From an uncultured Taibaiella sp. (GTDB lineage: Bacteria > Bacteroidota > Bacteroidia > Chitinophagales > Chitinophagaceae), in the NCBI GenBank assembly GCA_937870855.1, contig CALMWT010000030.1, positions 1 through 40,310 on the forward strand: a DNA stretch of 40,310 bases. Reading direction: 5' to 3'. A program made the position numbers and the translations under genes. Positions within the stretch are counted from its first letter, which is position 1. Each line of letters starts with the position of its first letter. Under the pieces are notes generated by a model, which was not told the origin of the DNA, did no database searches, and saw only the letters and a program-made list of their open reading frames with translations. Positions 8,441 through 17,176 of the stretch are shown here, piece after piece.

Positions 8441-8818
8441 ATGTTTAGAGAACTAACAGCTTATAAAAAGGCATTCCAACTTGCGATGGAAATATTCCAA
8501 GTAACTAAAAAATTTCCCAAAGAAGAGACCTATAGCCTCACAGACCAAATTCGGCGTTCATCAAGATCGGTCTTTGCAAACATTGCAGAAGCTTATCGGA
8601 AGAGAAGATATCCGGCACATTTCGTGTCGAAGATTTCTGATGCGGACATGGAAAACACTGAAACACAAGTATGGATAGACTTTGCAACTTCCTGCGAATA
8701 TTTACAATCTGACACAAGAATACAATTGTTGTCGTTATCCGAAGAAGTCGGAAAGTTACTGCAGCACATGATCAATAATCCCGAAAGGTTTTTGCCCACG
8801 CAACAAAAGAAAACATAG
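8441..8818 (+). CDS. Four-helix-bundle protein of the S23/23S rRNA intervening-sequence family
   Basis: This 125-residue helical protein belongs to the family first seen as ORFs in 23S rRNA intervening sequences. The family is related to Avd, the accessory protein of diversity-generating retroelements. Family hallmarks are the start [18 protein letters not shown], the central basic stretch [20 protein letters not shown], and [15 protein letters not shown]. The basic surface suggests nucleic-acid binding. Its function outside rRNA is unknown. No reverse transcriptase, template repeat or rRNA is nearby, so it is a stand-alone copy. It is bracketed by inverted arrays of the same heptamer (8321-8369 and 8829-8898), which makes it look like an inserted unit between queE and folD. 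Confidence 0.85.
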   Translation: MFRELTAYKKAFQLAMEIFQVTKKFPKEETYSLTDQIRRSSRSVFANIAEAYRKRRYPAHFVSKISDADMENTETQVWIDFATSCEYLQSDTRIQLLSLSEEVGKLLQHMINNPERFLPTQQKKT

Positions 8819-8828
8819 GTTAGCTATT

Positions 8829-8898
8829 TGCGTATTGCCCACTGCGTATTGCCCACTGCCCACTGCCCACTGCGTACTGCGTATTGCGTACTGCATAC
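8829..8898. repeat. Heptamer array, right of the S23-type gene (TGCNNAY, 10 perfect units)
   Basis: Ten uninterrupted units: TGCGTAT, TGCCCAC, TGCGTAT, TGCCCAC (three in a row), TGCGTAC, TGCGTAT, TGCGTAC, TGCATAC. This is the reverse complement of the RTNNGCA units at 8321-8369 and 6781-6808. It lies 10 bases past the S23-type stop and ends just before the folD 3' end. Confidence 0.9.
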
Positions 8899-8901
8899 TA
8901 C

Positions 8902-9771
8902 TTACCCCCTCACTGCCTGCAGCGTATTCTTCATCAGCCCACAAATGGTCATCAACCCAACGCCCTTCGGCACAGGAGTAATGTAACTGCATTTCGGCGC
9001 TACATTTTCAAAGTCCACATCGCCCACCAATCTCGAACCGCTTTTCTTCGTTTTATCTTCAATGCGGTTTATACCAACATCAATTACAATTGCTCCTTCC
9101 TTCACCATATCGGCAGTAATAAATCGAGGTCGTCCGATGGCAGCCACGATCACATCAGCTTGCAATGTGAAAGATTTTAAGTCCTTCGTTTTGGAATGAC
9201 AAATTGTGACAGTCGCATTGCCCGGATTGCTGTTGCGACTGAGTAATACTGACATTGGCGTACCCACGATATTACTTCTTCCCACTACCACACAATGTTT
9301 GCCTGTAAGATCAATATTATAATGCTGCAACATCAGTAAAATGCCATAGGGAGTAGCTGGTAAAAATGTTGGCTGACCTAAAACCATTTTTCCTTGCGAA
9401 ATGGGATGAAAGCCATCTACATCTTTGTTGGGGTTTATGGTGTTGATCACTGCGTTTTCCGAAATATGCTTTGGCAAAGGCAATTGAACCAAAATGCCAT
9501 CTACATTTTTGTCTTCATTCAAACGAACTACTTCACTCAATAGTTCTTCTTCCGAAATTGTACTATCAAAACGCAGCAGTGTTGATTCATAACCCAGCTC
9601 CGCGCAGGTCTTTACCTTATTGCCAACATAAGCTTCGCTGGCAGGATCATTGCCCACAAGTAGGGCTGCAAGATGTGGCGTTTTACCACCATTTGCTTTC
9701 AGTTCCGAAACTTCTTTCTTAAGCTGTTCTTTGATGTGTGCCGAGACCGCTACGCCGTCGAGAATTTGCAT
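8902..9771 (-). CDS. folD: Bifunctional methylenetetrahydrofolate dehydrogenase/cyclohydrolase
   Basis: FolD interconverts 5,10-methylene-THF, methenyl-THF and 10-formyl-THF, supplying one-carbon units. The 289-residue length is normal. The catalytic lysine is in [10 protein letters not shown], near residue 55. [14 protein letters not shown] and the NADP-binding [14 protein letters not shown] are present, as is [14 protein letters not shown]. The C-terminal signature normally reads PVPGGVGPMT; here it reads [10 protein letters not shown], two substitutions confirmed from the DNA. The remaining motifs are intact, so the enzyme is probably active. The gene ends four bases from the S23-side heptamer array and is divergent from the endonuclease gene. 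Confidence 0.96.
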   Translation of the reverse strand: MQILDGVAVSAHIKEQLKKEVSELKANGGKTPHLAALLVGNDPASEAYVGNKVKTCAELGYESTLLRFDSTISEEELLSEVVRLNEDKNVDGILVQLPLPKHISENAVINTINPNKDVDGFHPISQGKMVLGQPTFLPATPYGILLMLQHYNIDLTGKHCVVVGRSNIVGTPMSVLLSRNSNPGNATVTICHSKTKDLKSFTLQADVIVAAIGRPRFITADMVKEGAIVIDVGINRIEDKTKKSGSRLVGDVDFENVAPKCSYITPVPKGVGLMTICGLMKNTLQAVRG

Positions 9772-9913
9772 GGCGCAAAGATAGCGTGTGCAGTTTTGAA
9801 TCGTCGAAAGGATAGAACACCGATTTTCAGGATCTTCATAATTAGCATAGATTTTTTAGCACATAGATCAGGATCATCAGCGTTCCACTAAGCTATCGCA
9901 CATTCATTAATCT

Positions 9914-9922
9914 TACATTTGC
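9914..9922 (+). promoter_or_regulatory. -7 element before the secreted endonuclease gene
   Basis: TACATTTGC is a full match to TAnnTTTGY, ending 12 bases before the GTG start. If transcription starts a few bases downstream, the 5' leader is very short. Confidence 0.5.
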
Positions 9923-9934
9923 GAAAACTTTTTC

Positions 9935-10996
9935 GTGAAAAAGATTTTTACTTTCCTTTTGTTGATACCCATCGCTGTACTCGCACAGCCCATTGGTTAT
10001 TACAACACCGCATGGGGATTGAACGGACAACAATTGCGGAATGCTTTATATGACATCATCAAGAACCACAATTCCGTTGGCTACTCCAATATGTGGTCGC
10101 ATTTCTCACAAACGGATGCAAAACCAAATGGAAAGGTTTGGGATATTTATTCGGATGTTCCCGGTGCCACTCCCCCCTATCAATATACTTTCGGCGCTGA
10201 CCAATGTGGCAATTATAACAGCGAAGGCGACTGTTATAATCGGGAACATAGTTTGCCGCAATCGAAGTTCAACAGTCAGGAGCCAATGCAGTCTGATTTT
10301 TTTCACATCTACCCGACCGACGGTTATGTGAATGGCAAACGTGCCGACTTTATGTATGGTGTAGTAGCTAACCCAACTTATACCAGTATGAATGGTTCTA
10401 AAGTGGGAAGTAATACTTATGCAGGAAGTCCGTCTGGGAATGCTTTTGAACCGATTGATTCCTTCAAAGGCGATCTTGCACGCACGTATTTTTACATTGC
10501 TACAAGGTATAAAAGCGAAGACAATGGTTGGGATAATTGGGAAATGGCAAACGGTGCAGAACTAAAACAATGGGCTACCAATATGTTGCTTGCCTGGCAT
10601 CAAAATGATCCTGTAAGTCAAAAAGAAAAAGACAGAAACAACTCTATTTACAACATACAAAACAACCGAAACCCTTTTATTGACTATCCTGTTTTTGCCG
10701 ATTGCATTTGGGGAACAGCTAATTGCTCAAGTTTGTCTGCACCTGTTGTAGTAGGTGATATTTCCTTTGATGTTTTTCCAAGCCCGACAACAGACAAAAT
10801 AAATGTTCGCTGGAAAAAAACAGAAGAAGTAGTGACAATTGAAGTGATTAATACAACCGGGCAAAAACTATTTCATAAAGATTTGAGCAGCGAACTTTCG
10901 TTATCCATTCCTGTTGAAAATTGGGCAGAGGGGGTTTATATTATTTATGCGAAGGGGAAAAGAAGTAATGCGGTAAGGAGCGTTTTTGTCCGATAG
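9935..10996 (+). CDS. Secreted endonuclease I family nuclease with T9SS sorting domain
   Basis: This is a secreted nuclease, probably for extracellular DNA or RNA breakdown. The 353-residue protein begins with a Sec signal peptide (KKIFTFLLLIPIAVLAQ). The catalytic domain of the EndA/endonuclease I family (beta-beta-alpha-metal type) carries the diagnostic YNREHSLPQS at about residues 100-110 and DFFHIYPTDGYVNGKR. The last 75 residues form a T9SS type A sorting domain (FDVFPSPTTDKINV ... EGVYIIYAKG), so it should be exported across the outer membrane and attached or released. The start codon is GTG, chosen because it begins a good signal peptide and follows a promoter core. It is monocistronic. 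Confidence 0.88.
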   Translation: MKKIFTFLLLIPIAVLAQPIGYYNTAWGLNGQQLRNALYDIIKNHNSVGYSNMWSHFSQTDAKPNGKVWDIYSDVPGATPPYQYTFGADQCGNYNSEGDCYNREHSLPQSKFNSQEPMQSDFFHIYPTDGYVNGKRADFMYGVVANPTYTSMNGSKVGSNTYAGSPSGNAFEPIDSFKGDLARTYFYIATRYKSEDNGWDNWEMANGAELKQWATNMLLAWHQNDPVSQKEKDRNNSIYNIQNNRNPFIDYPVFADCIWGTANCSSLSAPVVVGDISFDVFPSPTTDKINVRWKKTEEVVTIEVINTTGQKLFHKDLSSELSLSIPVENWAEGVYIIYAKGKRSNAVRSVFVR

Positions 10997-11096
10997 TAGC
11001 CTTTGATAGCACTTTAATGCCAACTTAAGGCACAAACATACCACTTGACATTAACATATATTCTCCCGACCTTGTTGTTTCATAAAATCATTTATT

Positions 11097-12760
11097 ATGA
11101 AACATCAATTTAGAAAAATCGTCTTATTGGGGGGGGATATGTATGCTTAGCCTCTATGCTGTATCTGCAAAGGCCAGGTATTTGTTACACCTTCATTGTC
11201 GGATAATTTTTTGGCAAACGTTACGACCAGCGTAGGTGGTACACCGGCATCCAGCCCCGATGACGTAACCATCAATTGCGATATGTTGAGCGATGCACAT
11301 GCCAGACCTATTAAAGGCATAGCATGGGATGAAGGAACCAGAAGCAATCAGGGACATTTGTACTTTGAAGATGGACATGGCAATGATGTTTTTCTACAGT
11401 TTCACGGTGTGCATCCTGATATTGTTTTAGGTAACAGCGACAATTCAAATGATTACCGTGCAGCAGTAGTGTATATCCTTAGAGTCAATGCTACCACATC
11501 TTACCCTATGATTGATTTTTACGACCTTACCGGGCTTGGCACTACGGGTTTTACGGCTACTCATACAGGTACATTACAACTGAGTACCACCAACTTGGGA
11601 ATTATTTATGATACAGACCCCATACCGCATATTGACATGTGGAGCGATGATACTCCCGGAGCACAGATTAACGGTTACCCGGCCATGCGGGAGTTTGCAG
11701 TAAGCTGGAATGAAGGTAATGATGTTCACTACAACTGGGGACGTATCGGCTCCGGCACGGTATATCTTCCCTTGTCAACTTTTCCTAATGGCGACAAGGT
11801 TAATCAATCTCCTACTCACCGTACCTACAACGATGTCGCCTGCTATACGGATGTATCAACCGGTCAAAAACTCGCAGTATTTTGTTACAACGAATGGCCT
11901 AACGGACTGGTAGTTTATGAACTTGACTTTACCATTGCTTCTCCGACTGCTACGTTTTCTACCACTACTAATTTTTGGCAGGGTGTAACCTTTCCTCGTA
12001 TTGAAGCGATGAGTCAATACGACCCAAGTAATTTTGCCGCTCCGTGGGATGTAGTGGCTTCACGCGGTACCAGTTGCTGGGAATATAATATTGTATCATT
12101 TGGGACGGACATATCTACTACATTATTAGCAGGCGGTCATTTTATGTCAACAGCTATAGCTGCAGGTATTGGAAATGTAGTAGGCGAGCCAACAATCGGC
12201 AATATTCAATTTACACCAGGCTATCTGGAATGGTGGGGAACCACCGCGCCACCGCTTACAACCTCAATTAATTATTACGCGCGGGCGGTAGATCCTGTAA
12301 CAGGCAGCGTAATTGACCCTGATTATTATATCATTAATACTAATCCTGTAGCAGGGCAACCTACTTATAGTGGTGCAGATGTATCTAAAGGTTTAACTTT
12401 AAGCAACTCTAGCAATAGCGGAGACTATCTGCTAAGCGTATGGTATAACGATGCGAATGGCTGAGCGTCCGGTGCCACGGGCGATATCTGGTTTAAGCTA
12501 AGCGGCAATACTGTACCGATGCAGTTCAGAATAGGACAGGTAGCAACTTTGCAGGGCGATAAAACGGTTTATCCTAATCCTGCCACAGATAAAGTTTTCT
12601 AAACAGTGCCTCCGGCAACTATTCGATTTATAACCTTACAGGATTAAGAGTAACAACGGGAAATTTTAGTGAACAGAACAGTGCTGATATAAGCGGACTT
12701 GCTTCTGGAATGTACTTACTAAAGGCAGAAGACAAAACCTACAAATTCACTAAAAAATAA
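11097..12760 (+). pseudogene. Decayed T9SS-secreted protein gene
   Basis: The sequence reads as one gene damaged in at least four places. The ATG at 11097 opens a signal peptide (MKHQFRKIVLLGG). An eight-G run (11129-11136) shifts the frame, giving TAG at 11148. A compensating one-base loss near 11174 restores the frame before QVFVTPSLSDNFLANV. The body then runs open for about 420 codons to a TGA at 12462, continues in the same frame through YPNPATDKVF, and meets a TAA at 12600. The end of the T9SS type A domain (NSASGNYSIYNLTGLRV ... SGMYLLKAEDKTYKFTKK) is in another frame, stopping at 12758. The middle part has no domain I recognise. Sequencing error in homopolymers could explain the shifts but not the TGA. 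Confidence 0.82.
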
Positions 12761-12768
12761 CCAGCACT

Positions 12769-13677
12769 ATGAAAAAGATAATCATACTGCTGCTGTTAAC
12801 TACGGCAGCAACAAAGATATTCGCACAGGGAACACCGGCTTTTGTATGCGATACTACAAGTCCCAATATTGAGAGATTGCAGTATTGGCATGAGCCTTTT
12901 GATGCCGTTGACAATATTTGCCAGTCCATCTATTATAAAAGCGATTTTGCTACTATGCCGCCGCAGGGTTTTATCACCGATATTTTTATTAAGATAGCTT
13001 ATGTGACGCCCGCCGGTTCAACATTACCAGGATTGACTGTAAAAATGGGTATCACCAATATGAACAATTATCCCATTCAGTTTACTAACGCCCAGTTTTT
13101 TTCCATGGATTCTACACTTACCACTGTTTATTACGACACCCTGTTTGTGCTGCCTGCCACAATACCAACCAACGGCTGGCTGAAGCTAAATTTGCCGCAA
13201 CCCTTTCAGTATTCGATGCTGCCGCTGACGGGTGATATACCCCAAAACCTGGTAGTACAACTGTCGAAATCTGAACACGTATCAAACATGACATACAAAT
13301 TCGATGTTTATGAAGTCGTTTACAAAAATCCCCATATAAGAAAGCTTCTTCGTGCTCAAAAGAATGTTTTTCCCGGGCACTTTCAGGTTCGCGGCGGCGC
13401 AAGCCCTTCCGTAACGCTCATCGGCTTCAATGGTTATGCTTTATCGGTAGATGATCCGCAGAAGAAGATACCGTTTAGTGTGTTTCCAAATCCTGCAAGT
13501 GATAAGGTGCACCTGAGCAATGAGGCAAGCGGCATGTATGAAGTGTATAACCTTTCAGGCATTAAAGTATCGGAAGGCAAAGTGAATGAAGGAGAAGAAG
13601 TAAATGTGCAGAACCTATCGCCTGGTATGTACCTGCTAAGGATGGGCGGAGAGACAGTGAGATTTGTGAAGGAGTAA
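12769..13677 (+). CDS. Secreted T9SS-cargo protein of unknown function
   Basis: This 302-residue protein has a Sec signal peptide (KKIIILLLLTTAATKIFAQ) and a C-terminal T9SS type A sorting domain from about residue 228 (FSVFPNPASDKVHLSNEASG ... LSPGMYLLRMGG). The middle region is rich in aromatic and beta-type residues and shows no motif I recognise. It lies eight bases after the end of the decayed T9SS gene, and both have similar C-terminal domains, so they probably once formed an operon of surface proteins. Export by T9SS to the cell surface or medium is inferred from the sorting domain; the binding partner or substrate is unknown. Confidence 0.82.
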   Translation: MKKIIILLLLTTAATKIFAQGTPAFVCDTTSPNIERLQYWHEPFDAVDNICQSIYYKSDFATMPPQGFITDIFIKIAYVTPAGSTLPGLTVKMGITNMNNYPIQFTNAQFFSMDSTLTTVYYDTLFVLPATIPTNGWLKLNLPQPFQYSMLPLTGDIPQNLVVQLSKSEHVSNMTYKFDVYEVVYKNPHIRKLLRAQKNVFPGHFQVRGGASPSVTLIGFNGYALSVDDPQKKIPFSVFPNPASDKVHLSNEASGMYEVYNLSGIKVSEGKVNEGEEVNVQNLSPGMYLLRMGGETVRFVKE

Positions 13678-13689
13678 AGAAACTCAAAC

Positions 13690-13736
13690 AACCTGTCAGG
13701 TTTGCTCCGCGCGTGGCGTTACTAACCTGACAGGTT
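13690..13736. repeat. Paired AACCTG(T/A)CAGGTT palindromes
   Basis: AACCTGTCAGGTT (13690-13702) and AACCTGACAGGTT (13724-13736) are each palindromic and are also inverted copies of each other, separated by a GC-rich spacer. The pair can form one large hairpin or two small ones, followed by a short T tract. It may act as a terminator for the T9SS gene. Confidence 0.7.
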
Positions 13737-13737
13737 T

Positions 13738-13745
13738 TACTTTTG
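13738..13745 (+). promoter_or_regulatory. -7 element before the Nif3-like gene
   Basis: TACTTTTG matches TAnnTTTG exactly. It lies 18 bases before the ATG at 13764 and abuts the repeat just upstream. Confidence 0.45.
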
Positions 13746-13763
13746 AGGAAGTAACTTGTGACC

Positions 13764-14864
13764 ATGCTCGTAAAAGACATCATCTCCGCTATCGAAAACT
13801 TCGCACCGCCTCATTATCAGGAAAGCTACGACAACAGTGGCTTGCAGATCGGCGATCCTAACATGGAAGTAAGCGGCGTGCTTATTTCATTAGACGTAAC
13901 GGAAGCTATTTTAAAAGAAGCGCAAGAACGTAATTGGAACATGATTGTCGCGCATCATCCTTTGCTTTTCTCAGGTTTGAAAAGAATTTCAGGTAGGAAT
14001 TACATTGAGCGCATCGTGCAATACGCCATCAAAAACGATATTGTCATTTACGCTGCACACACCAATCTCGACAATATGCGCGGAGGTGTAAACGCTAAGA
14101 TTGCTGAAAAACTTGGTCTGCAAAACACAGCCATCCTTTCCATGAAGATGGATACGCTTCGTAAGCTCTACACCTTCGCTCCGCAAAATGCGGCCGACAA
14201 AGTACGCAATGCCTTGTTTGCCGCAGGCGCAGGCGATATTGGCAAATACCGTGAGTGTAGTTTCAATGCTAACGGTACGGGTACTTTCAAACCCGATGAA
14301 AACTCAAATCCTGCAATTGGTGAAGCAGGCGGAGAGCGTGAATGGGTGGACGAAGTGAAAATTGAAGTACTAGTGCAAAAACATAAGGAAGTGCAGGTGA
14401 TGAAGGCGCTTTTTGAAAGTCATCCTTACGAGGAAGTAGCTTATGAATTTATTGCGTTGCAAAACCCAAATCAGGAAATAGGTGCGGGAATGATCGGGAC
14501 GCTAACCGAGCCGATGGAAGAAAAAGCATTTCTTTCTTTTCTAAAAAATGCAATGAAAACCGACTGCATCCGCCATACGGAACTGTTAGGAAAACCAATT
14601 GAAAGAGTTGCTGTTTGCGGCGGTTCTGGAAGTTTTTTGCTGAAAGATGCAATAAGTGCAAACGCAGATGTTTTTGTTACCGGCGATTTCAAATACCATC
14701 AGTTTTTCGATGCAGACGGGAAAATCGTAATTGCAGACATTGGTCATTATGAAAGCGAGCAGTTCACCACAGAATTATTAGCAGATATTCTTAAGAAAAA
14801 ATTTCCTAATTTCGCCACTCTTTTATCAAATTTATCAACCAATCCTGTAAAATATTTTTGCTAA
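13764..14864 (+). CDS. Nif3-like dinuclear metal-centre protein (YqfO/YbgI type)
   Basis: This 366-residue cytoplasmic protein belongs to the Nif3/DUF34 family, which forms toroidal hexamers with a two-metal site; its biological reaction remains unsettled. Typical features are YDNSGLQIGD, metal-ligand histidines in MIVAHHPLLFSG and YAAHTNLDNMRGG, and the C-terminal GDFKYHQFFDA and DIGHYESE segments. It is the long form: a PII-like insert of about 110 residues (including ESHPYEEVAYEF and AGMIGTL) sits between the halves. I use the ATG at 13764 rather than the GTG two codons earlier. The zinc-ribbon gene starts one base after its stop, so the two are almost certainly co-transcribed. Confidence 0.92.
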   Translation: MLVKDIISAIENFAPPHYQESYDNSGLQIGDPNMEVSGVLISLDVTEAILKEAQERNWNMIVAHHPLLFSGLKRISGRNYIERIVQYAIKNDIVIYAAHTNLDNMRGGVNAKIAEKLGLQNTAILSMKMDTLRKLYTFAPQNAADKVRNALFAAGAGDIGKYRECSFNANGTGTFKPDENSNPAIGEAGGEREWVDEVKIEVLVQKHKEVQVMKALFESHPYEEVAYEFIALQNPNQEIGAGMIGTLTEPMEEKAFLSFLKNAMKTDCIRHTELLGKPIERVAVCGGSGSFLLKDAISANADVFVTGDFKYHQFFDADGKIVIADIGHYESEQFTTELLADILKKKFPNFATLLSNLSTNPVKYFC

Positions 14865-14865
14865 T

Positions 14866-15624
14866 ATGGCTAATGTAAAAGACTTTTCAGTTGAAGAAAA
14901 GCTCATCGCTGTCCTCACCTTACAAAAGATTGACTCGAAGATTGACGAAATCCAAACCTTAAAAGGTGAGCTTCCCATCGAGGTGAAAGATCTTGAAGAT
15001 GAGATCGAAGGTTTGCAGACCCGTATTAACAACATTGACGCTGAAATAGAAAGCATCAACAAGTTTATTACAGCTCAAACTGATGCGAAGAAAGAAGCTC
15101 AGGCTTTGATCAAAAAATATGAAAAGCAACAGGACAACGTAAAAAATAACCGTGAGTTCGAAGCCATCAATAAAGAGATGGAAATGCAGGAGCTTGAGGT
15201 GAAGCTGAACGATAAGCACATCAAAGATGCAAGCTTTGAGCAGAAAGAACGCGATGCCCAAAAAGCTAAAACGCAAGAAAAAATCAATGAACTACAGGAA
15301 GCGCTTACAGTAAAGAAAGCAGAACTTGAAAAGATCATTGCAGAAACCGAAAAAGAGGAGAAGCAACTCGCTACAAAATCTAACGGGGCAAAGGAAAAAG
15401 TAGATGCCCGCTTGCTTACTGCTTACGAGCGCATCCGCAGAAGTTATAAAAACGGCTTGGCGGTAGTACCAATCATGCGCGATAGCTGCGGCGGTTGTTT
15501 CAACATTATCCCACCCCAACGCCAGTCTGAAATTCGCCAGCGCAAAAAAATCATCGTTTGCGAACATTGCGGACGTGTGGTTGTTGACACTGATTTGAAC
15601 GATCAGGTGAAGCTGGGTAAGTAA
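14866..15624 (+). CDS. Coiled-coil protein with C-terminal C4 zinc ribbon
   Basis: This 252-residue protein belongs to the CT398/HP0958-like zinc-ribbon family. Residues 15 to about 190 form a long charged coiled coil rich in E, K and Q. The C-terminal zinc ribbon has two cysteine pairs, C-G-G-C near residue 208 and C-E-H-C near residue 234. The preceding YERIRRSYKNGLAVVPI is characteristic. In epsilonproteobacteria a relative (HP0958) helps stabilise RpoN and flagellin mRNA. An analogous role here is speculative, although rpoN is in the same window. It is coupled to the Nif3-like gene, a pairing I recall as common in Bacteroidota. A strong terminator follows. Confidence 0.88.
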   Translation: MANVKDFSVEEKLIAVLTLQKIDSKIDEIQTLKGELPIEVKDLEDEIEGLQTRINNIDAEIESINKFITAQTDAKKEAQALIKKYEKQQDNVKNNREFEAINKEMEMQELEVKLNDKHIKDASFEQKERDAQKAKTQEKINELQEALTVKKAELEKIIAETEKEEKQLATKSNGAKEKVDARLLTAYERIRRSYKNGLAVVPIMRDSCGGCFNIIPPQRQSEIRQRKKIIVCEHCGRVVVDTDLNDQVKLGK

Positions 15625-15648
15625 GGAAGCTTGAATGAACATACTTTT

Positions 15649-15677
15649 GGGAGCCATGTAAATGGTTCCCTTTTTTT
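15649..15677 (+). terminator. Rho-independent terminator after the zinc-ribbon gene
   Basis: A 9-bp stem, GGGAGCCAT / ATGGTTCCC, with a GTAA loop and one G-U pair is followed directly by seven T. It ends the Nif3-like/zinc-ribbon transcript. Confidence 0.9.
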
Positions 15678-15687
15678 GTAGCAATAC

Positions 15688-15717
15688 TTTGAAACTTGCT
15701 ATTCTGAGTAACTTTAC
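15688..15717 (+). promoter_or_regulatory. Promoter for the small-protein/BtrH_N pair
   Basis: TTTG at 15688-15691 and TAACTTTAC at 15709-15717, separated by 17 bases, fit the Bacteroidota -33/-7 pattern with one mismatch. The start codon at 15737 follows 19 bases later. Confidence 0.5.
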
Positions 15718-15736
15718 AAACTTAATCCGATCCTTT

Positions 15737-16141
15737 ATGGACATCAATGAAGTACCGCAGGACTCGCTGGAGTATAAAGACCGCGATAAGCTGAAAAAGC
15801 TGGTGTATGCCGTAGGGAAAGATGGTAAATATACAGGTGTAGGTTCAGTTGGTTGGGATGCAGAAAATGCCGCCACCAAACAAGCCTGGGATGCAATTGA
15901 AGAAGAACTTGCAGAGACAGAAAGGAAAGTAAGAAACGGTGAGCTTAGTCCAATTGTTTATTTCATGCAAAAGAAGCTGATGGATTTGCCGCTGCTGGCC
16001 AGTTATGCGGGCAAATGGCAATGGCAAGTAAAAAGACATTTCAAACCCGATGTTTTTAGAAAACTAAGCGATGATATGCTTCAGAAATACGCCGATATTT
16101 TCGGTATTACCATTCAGGAATTAATCAACTTCGGGAAATAG
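15737..16141 (+). CDS. Conserved-looking small protein of unknown function
   Basis: I do not recognise this 134-residue protein. It is soluble, charged and probably mostly helical, with no signal peptide. The N terminus is MDINEVPQDSLEYKDRDKLKKLVYAV. A central helix is rich in E and A (AIEEELAETERKV), and the C-terminal 30 residues (VFRKLSDDMLQKYADIFGITIQELINFG) resemble a small HTH-type or adaptor helix pair. The open frame extends upstream to 15662, but that stretch contains the terminator and promoter elements, so the ATG at 15737 is preferred. It lies six bases before the BtrH_N gene, which suggests they work together. Confidence 0.7.
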   Translation: MDINEVPQDSLEYKDRDKLKKLVYAVGKDGKYTGVGSVGWDAENAATKQAWDAIEEELAETERKVRNGELSPIVYFMQKKLMDLPLLASYAGKWQWQVKRHFKPDVFRKLSDDMLQKYADIFGITIQELINFGK

Positions 16142-16147
16142 AAAATA

Positions 16148-17152
16148 GTGAGCGCAATCAATTTTACACACCACCAACACGCGCATTGCGAGAGCGGCGT
16201 TACGGCAAATCTTTTAAGGCATCAGGGTATTGACCTTAGCGAACCCATGGCTTTCGGTATAGGTGCCGGTATATTTTTCGCGCATATTCCTTTCGTAAAT
16301 GTTAGTGGTACGCCTGGCACTACTTTTCGCACTTGGCCGGGCGCTATATTCAAGCGTGTTGCAGAAAGACTGAATGTAAAAGTTCAAACACAAAAATTTC
16401 GTACTCCTGAAAAGGCAATGAAAGCTTTGGATGAAACGCTTATAGCCAGCAGACCAGCCGGCATGTTGAGCAGTGTGTTTTATCTCCCTTATTTGCCCGA
16501 AGCTTTTCGTTTTCATTTTAACGCGCACAATCTCGTTATTTACGGAAAGGAAGAAAATGAGTATCTCGTTAGCGATCCTGTTCTTGAAGACGTAGCGCGA
16601 ATTGCTCCCGAAGATCTCGCTAAAGCACGTTTCGCAAAAGGCACACCTGAGCCAAGAGGTTTTATGTATTACATTACTGAAACTCCCAAACACATTGACT
16701 ACAAAAAAGCAATTCAGCAGGGAATAAAGCAAACTTGTTTTTTTATGCTTTCTCCGCCACTGACCTGGTTTGGAAACAAAGCAATTTTTCTTTTAGCGAA
16801 TAAAATAAAGAGCTACCCTAAAAAATTAACACCGCGAAAAGCCTCTCTGTACCTCGGCAATATCATTCGTATGCAGGAAGAAATAGGAACTGGCGGCGCG
16901 GGCTTCCGTTATTTATACGCAGCGTTTTTGCAGGAAGCAGGCCAATTGCTGAACCGAGACGACTTGCAACAAATGTCCGTAGAGCTAACAAAGATCGGCG
17001 ATGACTGGCGAAGCTTTGCCTATCATGCAGCACGACAAATGAAAGCAAGGCAAACGGATATTGTATCGTATGATGACCTAAGCAATTTGCTGCGAATCTG
17101 CGGAGAAAAAGAAAAAGATTTTTTCAAAAGGTTGGAGAAAGTGAGGTTTTGA
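16148..17152 (+). CDS. BtrH N-terminal-domain protein
   Basis: This 334-residue protein matches the BtrH_N family, named after butirosin BtrH, an acyltransferase that moves an acyl group from a carrier protein. The N-terminal domain has the papain-like nucleophile region HAHCESGVTANLLRHQG (Cys near residue 14), then GIGAGIFFAHIPF and RPAGMLSSVFYLPYLPE. A second helical part follows from about residue 185, with a hydrophobic stretch. The start codon is GTG. No carrier protein or thioester-forming enzyme is adjacent, so the acyl-transfer role is by analogy only. Its partner is probably the small protein just upstream. Confidence 0.75.
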   Translation: MSAINFTHHQHAHCESGVTANLLRHQGIDLSEPMAFGIGAGIFFAHIPFVNVSGTPGTTFRTWPGAIFKRVAERLNVKVQTQKFRTPEKAMKALDETLIASRPAGMLSSVFYLPYLPEAFRFHFNAHNLVIYGKEENEYLVSDPVLEDVARIAPEDLAKARFAKGTPEPRGFMYYITETPKHIDYKKAIQQGIKQTCFFMLSPPLTWFGNKAIFLLANKIKSYPKKLTPRKASLYLGNIIRMQEEIGTGGAGFRYLYAAFLQEAGQLLNRDDLQQMSVELTKIGDDWRSFAYHAARQMKARQTDIVSYDDLSNLLRICGEKEKDFFKRLEKVRF

Positions 17153-17176
17153 TAAAATTTCTCGCAACTAACGCAA

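Noticed and set aside
8441..8818. Diversity-generating retroelement accessory gene (Avd)
   Set aside because: The protein is of the related S23 type, but no reverse transcriptase, template repeat or variable repeat was found in the window.
8829..8898. CRISPR-like array
   Set aside because: Units are 7 bp and contiguous, with no spacers and no cas genes.
8756..8992. 78-codon minus-strand frame over the heptamer array
   Set aside because: Most of its translation is the heptamer repeat itself, so it is not a gene.
15662..15736. Upstream start for the small protein before BtrH_N
   Set aside because: It contains the terminator T tract and the promoter elements of the next transcript.
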